From assembly GCF_001686985.1 (NCBI RefSeq), contig NZ_CP015318.1, forward strand, positions 3,284,001 to 3,348,000: DNA of 64,000 nucleotides, written 5' to 3'. Source of the stretch: Mesorhizobium amorphae CCNWGS0123. Lineage in GTDB: Bacteria; Pseudomonadota; Alphaproteobacteria; Rhizobiales; Rhizobiaceae. Within the stretch, counting starts at the first letter, position 1; every line of letters starts with the position of its first letter. Below are positions 15,717 through 22,897 of this stretch, one piece after another. The position numbers were made by a program, and so were the translations under genes. Below the pieces are notes generated by a model. It saw only the letters and a program-made list of their open reading frames with translations, searched no databases and was not told where the DNA came from.

Positions 15717-15837
15717 GTAGCCCATCTGAGGTTGGCGCCAGCCTGCGCCCGGAAACCGCGCTGAAACCATGATCTGCAATGCCGCTTGGATTGCAACCGA
15801 GAGGCGAGTAGCTTCCGGCGACTGTCGGAGGCCTGAC

Positions 15838-16200
15838 ATGCACGGACATGACTTGCGTAGGCTGCTCCTGCTTTGCGGGCTCATCGGTCTCGCCGCCTGC
15901 ACCGAGAAGGACTGGCGCGCTGCGGCGATCGCCAAGGCCGAAGACGAGGTTCGTGACCAGGTGAACGATCCGGTGGCCCAGTTCAGCCATGTCCAGGTCA
16001 CCGGCAACAGTTCGACCGGGCAGACCTGCGGCTACGTCATGGCCAAGAGCGGCATCTTCATCAAAGGCGGGCACTTCATCGTCTATATCGATGGATCCAC
16101 ACCGCGTATCGAGGGCGGCATGGGTCGGCAATCCTGGTCGAAGCAGGAGTTCGACTTTCAGTGGCAGAATGACTGCCTCAAGGAAGGCTACAAATCCTGA
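15838..16200 (+). CDS. Small lipoprotein
   Basis: 120 residues with a lipoprotein signal: RRLLLLCGLIGLAAC, lipobox LAAC with Cys at residue 21. The mature part contains KAEDEVRDQVNDPVAQFSHV and GQTCGYVMAKSGI, a fold unknown to me but common in rhizobial lipoproteins of this size. Second cargo gene in the terminase insertion; independent of the binding protein, with a gap of about 120 bp. Confidence 0.75.
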   Translation: MHGHDLRRLLLLCGLIGLAACTEKDWRAAAIAKAEDEVRDQVNDPVAQFSHVQVTGNSSTGQTCGYVMAKSGIFIKGGHFIVYIDGSTPRIEGGMGRQSWSKQEFDFQWQNDCLKEGYKS

Positions 16201-16212
16201 GCGGACATAGCC

Positions 16213-16450
16213 GGACCTGGGTTCCTCGCCCCGCGCGAAGCGGGGAGCAACAATTTCACGTCTGCCGCGCTGCCCCTCATCCGCCTGCCGGCACCTTCTC
16301 CCCGTATAGTGACGGGGAGAAGGGGCTTGCCGCAACCTTGGCGCCCCGCCCACAACGCTGGTGACTGGCGAAACCGTCGATGAGAGCGCCCCTCTCCCCG
16401 TCACTATACGGGGAGAGGATGCCGGCAGGCAGGTGAGGGGCGGCGCCAAC
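16213..16450. repeat. Large palindromic element, right edge of terminase insertion
   Basis: Left arm around 16265-16325 (CCCCTCATCCGCCTGCCGGC, then TTCTCCCCGTATAGTGACGG) pairs with the right arm around 16383-16442. It also contains a 5' stretch shared with 7077-7105. Ends about 70 bp before the start of the terminase nuclease half. Confidence 0.75.
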
Positions 16451-16519
16451 GCCGACGGAAATCATATGCAAAAACAATGCGCTACAACCGCATCCTGAAT
16501 CGATCCGTGCGGAGAAACA

Positions 16520-17275
16520 ATGACCCGTCACGTCACCTTCATGACCATCGACGACGCCGAGCACTATTCGCCCGGCCAGCGCGCGGCGATCGTTGCCGCC
16601 TATCCCGCGCATGAGCGCGAAGCCCGCGCAAAAGGCATTCCAGTGCTGGGCTCCGGCCGCATTTTTCCGGTGGCCGAGCAGCTGATCGCCTGCGAGCCGT
16701 TCCGCCTGCCGCGCTACTGGCCGCGGCTCGGCGCGCTGGATTTCGGCTGGGACCATCCGTCGGCTGCGGTCGAACTCGCCTGGGATACGGAGGCCGATAT
16801 CGTCTATGTCACCAAGGCAGCCCGCGCCGCGCAGCAGACGCCGGCGATGCAGGTGCTGACGCTGAAGCCGTGGGGCGAATGGCTGCCCTTCGCCTGGCCG
16901 CGCGACGGCCGACGCGAGACGCTGGAGGGCGCTGGCGTGGCGCTGGCCAAGCAATATGCCGCGCACGGGCTGAACATGCTGTCGCGCCACGCCCAGTTCG
17001 CCGACGGCTCGGTCTCGGTCGAAGCCGGGCTGATGGAAATGCTCGACCGCATGCAATCCGGCCGCTTCAAGGTGTTTTCGACGCTGTTGCCCTGGTTCGA
17101 GGAGTTCCGCCTCTACCACCGCAAGGACGGCCAGGTGGTGAAGCTGCGCGACGATCTGATGGCCGCGACCCGCTATGGCGTGATGATGTTGAGGGAAGCG
17201 GTGGTCGATCCGGCGGAGTTCAGGAGCGCACGGCGGCCGGCGGGGCAGGCCGATCCGCTGGGGGCTTTTCGGTAG
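16520..17275 (+). CDS. Large terminase, nuclease half only
   Basis: 251 residues. It opens with the linker segment VTFMTIDDAEHYSPGQRAA, then the RNase-H-like nuclease with acidic residues in LGALDFGWDHPSAAVEL (D74, D78) and a conserved RDDLMAATRYG near residue 222. This matches the C-terminal domain of large terminases that cuts concatemeric DNA. A GGAG upstream of ATG 16520 would allow separate translation. A two-protein terminase is possible but unproven. Confidence 0.85.
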   Translation: MTRHVTFMTIDDAEHYSPGQRAAIVAAYPAHEREARAKGIPVLGSGRIFPVAEQLIACEPFRLPRYWPRLGALDFGWDHPSAAVELAWDTEADIVYVTKAARAAQQTPAMQVLTLKPWGEWLPFAWPRDGRRETLEGAGVALAKQYAAHGLNMLSRHAQFADGSVSVEAGLMEMLDRMQSGRFKVFSTLLPWFEEFRLYHRKDGQVVKLRDDLMAATRYGVMMLREAVVDPAEFRSARRPAGQADPLGAFR

Positions 17276-17498
17276 GAGGCACAGTTTTACCGTCGGGAGG
17301 AATGAAGACACGACAAACGCTCAGCAATTTGTGCAACTTTTTCCGAGCCCCGCCTATGCACCATCGTTGGGATGTCCCATATCTCGGACAGGGTAGGTGT
17401 GAGTTGCGAGGCCTTACGCTATTGTGCCGGAACTGGGATTGTTTTTTGTAGGATCTGTGTAATCAATAGCCCTAACTCAGACGATTGCGACCGCCTCG

Positions 17499-18305
17499 AT
17501 GAAACGCCCCAAGGATCTTCCTGAATTCGACAAGCCCCCGCTAGATGAGCTAGTTCTAGGGGTTCAATTCACACCTCCGTTCACATATAACGACACCTAT
17601 GCTCAACGCGTCTGGGATCTCTTTAAGGCCGATTTTCCCGTGTACGCGGAGCAGCCTCGGCTATTGCCCTCTTTTGAAACCTTTGGAGGTAGTGGAGCGG
17701 AGGGCCTATCTCTCCAAATAAATCTTCAGGGCCAAGTTAATCGAAACAGATATTGGTTTTCATCGAAAGACGAGACCCACCTCATTCAGTTTCAGGACGA
17801 TCGGTTGCATTTGAATTGGCGGCGAAGGCCTGCCAGAGAAAATCAATACCCTAGATTTGATCGCATTCAAACAATCTTCCAAGGACTGCTAGAGAAGCTT
17901 TCTTCTTTCTTTGAGGGAGAGGGCTCTCGGTTAATCATACAGCAGTCCGAGGTTTCGTACATAAACGTCATTCTTTTCGATGATGGTGTTCCCCTGCGAG
18001 ACTGGTTCACGTTCATTAACCAATCCCCGTTGAAACTAGAGTCTCTAAATGCCATCTTTACTGAGGTTGTCAGGTCGGAGACGAATCAGCCTATTGCTAG
18101 GATGTCCTATGAGTTGAATTCAGTGGTCTCCGTACCAGAGCGAAAGCCAGCAGTTCGGCTCGCTATTACGTACAGAGGAAAGCCTGCGGGGGAGACGACT
18201 ATTTCGGCCAGAGATTTTCTCTTCACTGGTCGAGAACGGATTGTCCGCAGATTCTGCGAACTGACCAGCGCAAAGGCTCACGAACGTTGGGGAAGAAAAA
18301 ATTGA
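17499..18305 (+). CDS. TIGR04255-family protein
   Basis: 268 residues. The N-terminal signature PPLDELVLGVQFTPPF followed by RLLPSFETFGGSG matches the sporadically distributed TIGR04255 family, which has no known function and often sits in accessory DNA. Base composition is clearly lower in GC than the flanking phage genes, a sign of recent transfer. It is the first gene of a three-gene overlapping operon inserted between the terminase nuclease half and the gp13-like region. A defence or toxin-related role is a guess from context. Confidence 0.75.
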   Translation: MKRPKDLPEFDKPPLDELVLGVQFTPPFTYNDTYAQRVWDLFKADFPVYAEQPRLLPSFETFGGSGAEGLSLQINLQGQVNRNRYWFSSKDETHLIQFQDDRLHLNWRRRPARENQYPRFDRIQTIFQGLLEKLSSFFEGEGSRLIIQQSEVSYINVILFDDGVPLRDWFTFINQSPLKLESLNAIFTEVVRSETNQPIARMSYELNSVVSVPERKPAVRLAITYRGKPAGETTISARDFLFTGRERIVRRFCELTSAKAHERWGRKN

Positions 18306-18802
18306 ACAGAGCCCTGCAAACCGCTGCATTTTCCCGCGAAGTTGGCCCTGCCGGCGCTTTGCCGTTTGGGAATCGTGATCGCTCCTCAGTGAAGCGTCTC
18401 ATTGTCCAGGGGTTCGAATTCCCGTGGCGTGAAAGGATAAATGCTCGCTTGACCGCCTTGGTCCAATTGCCAAAGGGATGGGACGGTTACCAAGGTCGAC
18501 CCGTCAGCTTTCCGACAGCATATTTTTGTATGTCGATCCTCGAGAAGATCGCCGCCCCAGGCACGCCGCCGCCTACTTTGGTGCCTGGCTCTGATGGTTC
18601 GCTCCAAATCGAGTGGCATGCCCACGAGTTCGATATTGAAGTCGATATTCTTCGCGTCAATGAAGTGAGTGCTTGGATGTTTGATCATCGCACTGACGTC
18701 GAGACCGAGCTCGAACTCACGAACGACTTTGCAGAAGTGGCGAAATGGGTCGAGGATCTGGCACGCAGAGCGACAGGCAATGCTATCGCAGCCGCCGCGT
18801 GA
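18302..18802 (+). CDS. GWDGY-motif protein, second gene of TIGR04255 operon
   Basis: 166 residues from TTG 18302, which overlaps the TGA of the previous gene and follows GGGGAAG; TTG 18287 is an alternative. It contains LVQLPKGWDGYQGRPVSFPT at about residues 50-69, a short motif I have seen in many small accessory proteins of unknown role, followed by a beta-rich part with LQIEWHAHEFDIEVDILR. Low GC like its neighbours. No catalytic residues recognised. Confidence 0.65.
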   Translation: MNRALQTAAFSREVGPAGALPFGNRDRSSVKRLIVQGFEFPWRERINARLTALVQLPKGWDGYQGRPVSFPTAYFCMSILEKIAAPGTPPPTLVPGSDGSLQIEWHAHEFDIEVDILRVNEVSAWMFDHRTDVETELELTNDFAEVAKWVEDLARRATGNAIAAAA

Positions 18803-19268
18803 TAATGCCGGTGTTGTGAACCCTCACGACCATGGGGAAATCCTCGGGGATGACGTCATAATTCGGCGAGTGAACCCCGCCGAGCATGTGTATTTCGACG
18901 AAAACCATCAGGTGAATCGGCTGTCGACTAAGGTCATGCAGCCGTCTAGTGAGCCGAAGGGCGGTATGTCGATCGACCACGAACCCACGCTTGTGGAAAT
19001 GGGCATTGATCCCAGAGCCTTCGTCACCAGCCCTCCAATGACAGCTTCGGTTTGGCTTCGAGCCGGCGCTGCTCGCGAAATAGGGCTTCAGGTCGGATAC
19101 GATCCGATTGATCCCCACAACATGGCGCATTGCGAGGTTTGGGGGCCAATTGAGCGGCCGAACAGGTTCAGTAAAGGCCAGCAGCGAAAGCTTCTTGCGA
19201 CCAGTGAGTGGTACGTCGAACTTCCCGGCGTAGTGGTGTGTTTAGCTGACTCTGGTCAGGATCAGTGA
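18780..19268 (+). CDS. Third gene of TIGR04255 operon, unknown function
   Basis: 162 residues from ATG 18780, overlapping the previous gene by 23 bases. It contains DDVIIRRVNPAEHVYFDENH near the N-terminus, GGMSIDHEPT in the middle and DPHNMAHCEVWGP toward the end. The RR-x-n-SVD-x-n-NPAHAxVxG pattern is one I associate with a widespread accessory family without known function. Overlaps with both upstream frames imply a single functional unit. Confidence 0.65.
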   Translation: MLSQPPRDNAGVVNPHDHGEILGDDVIIRRVNPAEHVYFDENHQVNRLSTKVMQPSSEPKGGMSIDHEPTLVEMGIDPRAFVTSPPMTASVWLRAGAAREIGLQVGYDPIDPHNMAHCEVWGPIERPNRFSKGQQRKLLATSEWYVELPGVVVCLADSGQDQ

Positions 19269-19352
19269 ACATCGACAGATAGGGCAAAAGGGGGCGTCCG
19301 TCTTTGCTCTCGTTTGATGATGGCTTCGCTTCTGACTGATGCAGGTCCATCC

Positions 19353-19490
19353 ATGACCGTCCGCATCAATCCCGCCACGCTGTGCGACCTCAGCTACATC
19401 GCCACCAATCTCCGGCCTAATGACCATGCCGAGATCGACTGTCAGCTTGACCACTGGACGCCGGGGCTGGCGCCGATGCCGACCAATGGG
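19353..19490 (+). pseudogene. 5' fragment duplicate of the gp13-like phage gene
   Basis: The reading frame from ATG 19353 gives MTVRINPATLCDLSYIATNL and then a match to QLDHWTP, closely paralleling the first about 35 residues of the intact gene at 20969. Homology then breaks. Two minus-strand cargo genes separate the fragment from the full copy, so the cargo arrived with, or caused, a partial duplication. Confidence 0.75.
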
Positions 19491-19497
19491 CAAACGC

Positions 19498-19869
19498 CTA
19501 CTCCACAATCTTCCAATAAGAATCCTTGCGAGTCACCTTGCCGTCGCGGAACGTGTAGAAGTCACAACCCCGCACTTCCTTCTTCACCCCCTCGCGGGTG
19601 GTGCCGGTGAGGGTCCATTTCGACATGCCGGTGTCGGCAGCCTCGTCCACGAAATGCTCTGATTTGCCGTAGTGGACATCGGGCAAGCCTTCAAAGCGGG
19701 TTGCCAGCGCTGCTCGGACGTCTGCTTTGCCCTCGAGACGAGAGCCCCAGGGCTTGCTCCCCCTCGGCATCTCCAGGACACAATCGTCGGAAAAGCACGC
19801 CATGATGCGATCGAGATCATGCGCGTTGAAGGCCTCGCATAGCTCGATCAGTGTCGATCGAATGTCCAT
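19498..19869 (-). CDS. SnoaL/NTF2-like protein
   Basis: 123 residues with the NTF2-like cone fold pattern: ELCEAFNAHDLDRIMACFSD at the N-terminus, VRAALATRFEGLPDVHYGKS, then GCDFYTFRDGKVTRKDSYWK at the C-terminus. This family includes ketosteroid isomerase, polyketide cyclases and many binding proteins; the reaction cannot be told here. It is cargo on the opposite strand to phage genes, upstream of which lies a methyltransferase on the same strand (62-bp gap), so the two may be cotranscribed. Confidence 0.8.
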   Translation of the reverse strand: MDIRSTLIELCEAFNAHDLDRIMACFSDDCVLEMPRGSKPWGSRLEGKADVRAALATRFEGLPDVHYGKSEHFVDEAADTGMSKWTLTGTTREGVKKEVRGCDFYTFRDGKVTRKDSYWKIVE

Positions 19870-19931
19870 TCGCCCGCCCCCCGTCCAGTTGCATGGCCAT
19901 TATGCCGATATCGGCACAGCGATGGAACATT

Positions 19932-20741
19932 TTAGCCTTCGGCTGTCGCCAAATTGGTGCTGAGCTCGAAAGCCAGTCCCGATCCATCGGCGTAGGGGTG
20001 CAGCGCGGGCGCACTTTCGCTCACGATGGCCTCCACGACGCGCTTGCGTTCCTGATCGCCCATGTCTTTGCCGACAGCACTCATGCCGACCAGCGCCATC
20101 GTGTTCAAGCGCAGGAAGGGTGCGCCGTCCTGGAAGCGTATTGTGCGCGATATCGTCGCTGACCGGACTTCGTGGAAGCCGGCGTCCCGGAGCAGCGCCT
20201 CCAGCGCGGCTGCGTCGCCAAAGCTGTACCGCTGATCCGCGATGGCGCCCAGGTGGCGCTCCGCCACCCGGCGGAGCTCCCGAAAGAACGGGATTTCATC
20301 GTCGGATCGCCATGTGGCTACCGCCAGCCTGCCGCCCTTCGCCAGCGCCCGCCGCATCTGCGCCGCCGCCGCGGGCTTGTCGGGAAAGAACTGCAGTCCC
20401 TGCTGGCAGACGACAATGTCGAACTGCTCTCCGTCATGCAGAGGCAGGGCGCCGGCATTGCCTTCGCGCCAGTCGATGCCCGGTGCCACGGCGCGCGCAA
20501 CGGCAAGCATATTCGAACTGACGTCGATGCCGACGACGTATCCGGCGTCACCGAGCCGCTCCCTTGCAACGCGGGCCACTATTCCTGTTCCGCAAGCGAT
20601 GTCGAGGACACGATCGCCTGGAGACAACTCCACCTCTTCGAGAGCCAGTTCGGCCCATGGCTGGAAGAGAGGGCCCGCGAGCCACCGCTCGTACATCTCC
20701 GGGAAACTTGCCTGGCTCATCGCGTAATTGGGCAGGGGCAT
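19932..20741 (-). CDS. Class I SAM-dependent methyltransferase
   Basis: 269 residues. SAM-binding motif I is VLDIACGTGIVARVA (about 46-60), motif II-like YVVGIDVSSNMLAVARA, and post-II FDIVVCQQGLQFFPD. It resembles UbiE/COQ5-type small-molecule methyltransferases. ATG 20741 is placed five bases after GGAGG; ATG 20744 is an alternative. Likely cotranscribed with the SnoaL-like gene downstream. Substrate unknown. Confidence 0.85.
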   Translation of the reverse strand: MPLPNYAMSQASFPEMYERWLAGPLFQPWAELALEEVELSPGDRVLDIACGTGIVARVARERLGDAGYVVGIDVSSNMLAVARAVAPGIDWREGNAGALPLHDGEQFDIVVCQQGLQFFPDKPAAAAQMRRALAKGGRLAVATWRSDDEIPFFRELRRVAERHLGAIADQRYSFGDAAALEALLRDAGFHEVRSATISRTIRFQDGAPFLRLNTMALVGMSAVGKDMGDQERKRVVEAIVSESAPALHPYADGSGLAFELSTNLATAEG

Positions 20742-20968
20742 CATTGCCTCCAATGGATCGATCCCGAGATTGGCATATTTTATGCCGACATGCCGCGCCG
20801 GAAAGTCCCGGCAAACTGCGGGTTCCAGCTCCCGGCATAATCCGGCACTCGGCATCATGTTCGTGCGCGTTCGACCTACGAAGTTAGCTCACCAGCGATT
20901 GCGCCGGTCAAGGCCGCGGGGGGCTCCGCTGCCAAGATGAGGCGCCCCCTTATGGCTGTGGCCCTTGC

Positions 20969-21547
20969 ATGACCCTCCGCATCATCCCCGCCACGCTGCG
21001 CGACCTCTCCTACATCGCCGCCAATCTGCGCCCCGAGGACCGGGCCGAGATCGACTGCCAGTTGGACCACTGGTCGCCGGCGCTGCTGGCGCTGACGGCG
21101 CTGCAGGGCTTTGCCTATGTCGCCGAGCTCGACGGCAATCCGGAGGCCGGCTTTGGCGCCGCCGAACAGCGGAGCGGGCTGTGGATCGCCTGGAGCTGGG
21201 GCACGCGCCGCATGCGGCGCTGTGTGCCCGGCATCACGCGGTTTTTTCACGACGTGCTCGCCCGCCAGGTCGCGGCGCGCGGTGCCTGGCGGGTCGAGGC
21301 GAGGGCGCTGGCTGAAAACGAATTGGCGCTGCGCTGGCTCGGCCGGCTCGGCGCCACGCAACGCTGCCTGCTGCCGGGCCACGGCCGCAACGGCGAGGAC
21401 TTTTTTCTCTACGACTGGACAAGAACCTCTCAACCCGGGGAAAGCCATGTGTCTCTTTCAAAAGCCACCGGAACTGAAGCCGCTGCCGCCGACACCGACG
21501 GCGCAGGACAAGGACGTGCAGGCGCGCGAAGCTGCCTTGCGGGCTGA
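20969..21547 (+). CDS. T7 gp13-like phage protein (DUF2833-type)
   Basis: 192-residue frame starting MTLRIIPATLRDLSYIAANL. The body, with ENELALRWLGRLGATQRCLL and EDFFLYDWT at about 130-152, parallels T7 gp13/DUF2833 proteins, GNAT-like proteins needed for virion assembly. The last 40 residues overlap the next gene in another frame and look non-conserved, so the natural stop may have been lost. A truncated duplicate lies at 19353. Confidence 0.7.
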   Translation: MTLRIIPATLRDLSYIAANLRPEDRAEIDCQLDHWSPALLALTALQGFAYVAELDGNPEAGFGAAEQRSGLWIAWSWGTRRMRRCVPGITRFFHDVLARQVAARGAWRVEARALAENELALRWLGRLGATQRCLLPGHGRNGEDFFLYDWTRTSQPGESHVSLSKATGTEAAAADTDGAGQGRAGARSCLAG

Positions 21548-21641
21548 GCTCGAACAGCGCCAGGGCACGGCGAGCACGGTGAAAACCGATCTCGCGCCCG
21601 GCGATCTCACCGGCCGGCGCCGCGTGCTGCTGGGAGTGTGA
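21447..21641 (+). CDS. Small phage protein
   Basis: 64 residues beginning MCLFQKPPELKPLPPTPTAQ, then a short helix (AREAALRAELEQRQ) and a basic end RRRVLLGV. Proteins starting MCLF-x-P-P-x-P-x-P-P-P are frequent in podovirus structural clusters; function unknown. Overlaps the 3' end of the gp13-like frame. Confidence 0.65.
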   Translation: MCLFQKPPELKPLPPTPTAQDKDVQAREAALRAELEQRQGTASTVKTDLAPGDLTGRRRVLLGV

Positions 21642-21645
21642 CGCG

Positions 21646-21732
21646 ATGACCGCGATGAAGCGCAGTTTCAGGAAGCGCGTGCTGGCGTGGTGGTATTGGC
21701 GGCGGCATGCGCGGTTGCTGAGGCGGCGGTGA
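21646..21732 (+). CDS. 28-residue arginine/tryptophan-rich ORF
   Basis: ATG 21646 follows the previous stop by 5 bp. The peptide is MTAMKRSFRKRVLAWWYWRR followed by HARLLRRR. The amphipathic, strongly cationic sequence with a WWYW core is unusual, and the close spacing suggests coupling. It may be a real mini-protein or chance. Confidence 0.3.
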   Translation: MTAMKRSFRKRVLAWWYWRRHARLLRRR

Positions 21733-21737
21733 TTAGC

Positions 21738-21912
21738 CAATCTCCCCCCAAGTGGGGGAGATGCCCGGCAGGGCAGAGGGGGGCGCGAAGGAACGCCGAC
21801 GGTCGCGTGTTTCTGTCAAGAATATCGCTGTGGGCGCGACCAGGATACAGGTCGGCGGGACAGCGCCCCCTCTGGCCTGCCGGCCATCTCCCCCACGAGG
21901 GGGGAGATCGGC
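21738..21912. repeat. Intergenic palindromic element, family A
   Basis: Arms at about 21738-21787 and 21862-21912 (CTCCCCCCAAGTGGGGGAGA, and the inverted GCCGGCCATCTCCCCCACGA). Same family as 12361-12520 and 26180-26228. Confidence 0.75.
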
Positions 21913-21921
21913 AACTTCACC

Positions 21922-22084
21922 CTACATCTGCCCGTCCAGCCACTCGCGCAGGGCCTTGTCTTCTTCGCTTTCGGCAACAGGCGGGGTGCGCCGTCTCCAG
22001 ACGTACCAGAGGGCGGCAAGCACGCCGGCGCCCCACAGGCCGGCGAACAGGTTTCCGATGAAGTCGATCTGACGATCCTCCCAA
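21922..22084 (-). pseudogene. Possible small membrane protein remnant lacking a start
   Basis: A minus-strand frame ending at TAG 21922-21924 reads IDFIGNLFAGLWGAGVLAAL, WYVWRRRTPPVAESEED and REWLDGQM: a convincing one-helix membrane protein with a charged tail. No ATG, GTG or TTG is usable before the helix; a GGGAGG lies upstream of an ATC. Either the start has mutated or it begins at a non-standard codon. Confidence 0.3.
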
Positions 22085-22172
22085 GCCGGGCAATATTAGC
22101 ACGGCCTCAATGAGGAGGACAGGATCGACGTCGATTGCGCGGCCGCGGCTGCCTGCCGCGCCCGAGGCCGGA

Positions 22173-22790
22173 TCAGCTTGGTTTGCGGGCGAAGGCCCAG
22201 ACCATCAGCGGGTATTCCTCGTCATTGCTGAGGTCGCGCCAAAGGCCGTAGGCGCGCACCGGCCCGCCGATATGGGCTCTGGCGCAGGCCTTGTTGCCCC
22301 AGCCATGCACCTTGATGTTCGCTTCGGGAAAACCGCCCTCGACCATCAGCTGCTTCAGCCCGGCAGGCGTCCAGCGGTTGTAGTCGTGCGGCCTGGCATG
22401 CACGCGGAACAGGAAGGGTGTGGCCACCATCGCCCAGCCGCCCGGCCGGGTCATGGCATGGATGTTTTCGGCCGCAGCCAGCGGTCGCTGCACATGCTCC
22501 AGCACCTGGTCGGCGATGACGATGGAATACTGCTCTTCGGTGCGGTCCTTGCAGATGTCGAAGTCGGGGAAGTCGACCGAGGTGTAGTTGGGGCAAATCG
22601 TCTTCCAGTAGCGGTTCCAGCCCGGCGAAATCTCGATCACGTCGGAGGATTTGCGCCCACCGGCCTGCAGGAACTCGGTGAACGCCTCGATCTGGCGGAT
22701 GCGCAGCCAGTTGCGCGAATCATAGCCGATCAGCCGCTTCACGGCGCGTTTGCTTTGGTTTGTCAGGGTACCGGCAAGGCTTGTCGTCAC
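22173..22790 (-). CDS. SAM-dependent methyltransferase
   Basis: 205 residues with a degenerate class I fold: SSDVIEISPGWNRYWKTICP (motif I region, about 48-67), SIVIADQVLEHVQRPLAAAE (post-II, typical DQVLEH) and MTRPGGWAMVATPFLFRVHA. Methyltransferases of this type often act on sugars or surface polysaccharide. It is on the strand opposite to the phage genes, directly upstream of the portal gene and divergent from it, so another cargo gene. Confidence 0.8.
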   Translation of the reverse strand: MTTSLAGTLTNQSKRAVKRLIGYDSRNWLRIRQIEAFTEFLQAGGRKSSDVIEISPGWNRYWKTICPNYTSVDFPDFDICKDRTEEQYSIVIADQVLEHVQRPLAAAENIHAMTRPGGWAMVATPFLFRVHARPHDYNRWTPAGLKQLMVEGGFPEANIKVHGWGNKACARAHIGGPVRAYGLWRDLSNDEEYPLMVWAFARKPS

Positions 22791-22897
22791 AATCGACCTC
22801 CTCCAATGCCCCGCCGCGCTGCCTCCTTAACATGGCAAAGCGCAAGAAATTTGACTGCTCGCAAGCAAGTGAACGACAGCGAAGAAAGATTGCCACC

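Noticed and set aside
17302..17451. 49-codon frame with GGGAGG upstream between terminase and TIGR04255 operon
   Set aside because: Sequence shows no domain character and is Cys/Trp-rich in a random way; more likely spacer DNA.
18405..18425. tRNA T-loop-like GGTTCGAATTCC
   Set aside because: It is inside a well-supported coding frame and no acceptor or anticodon stem can be built around it. No tRNA was found in the window.
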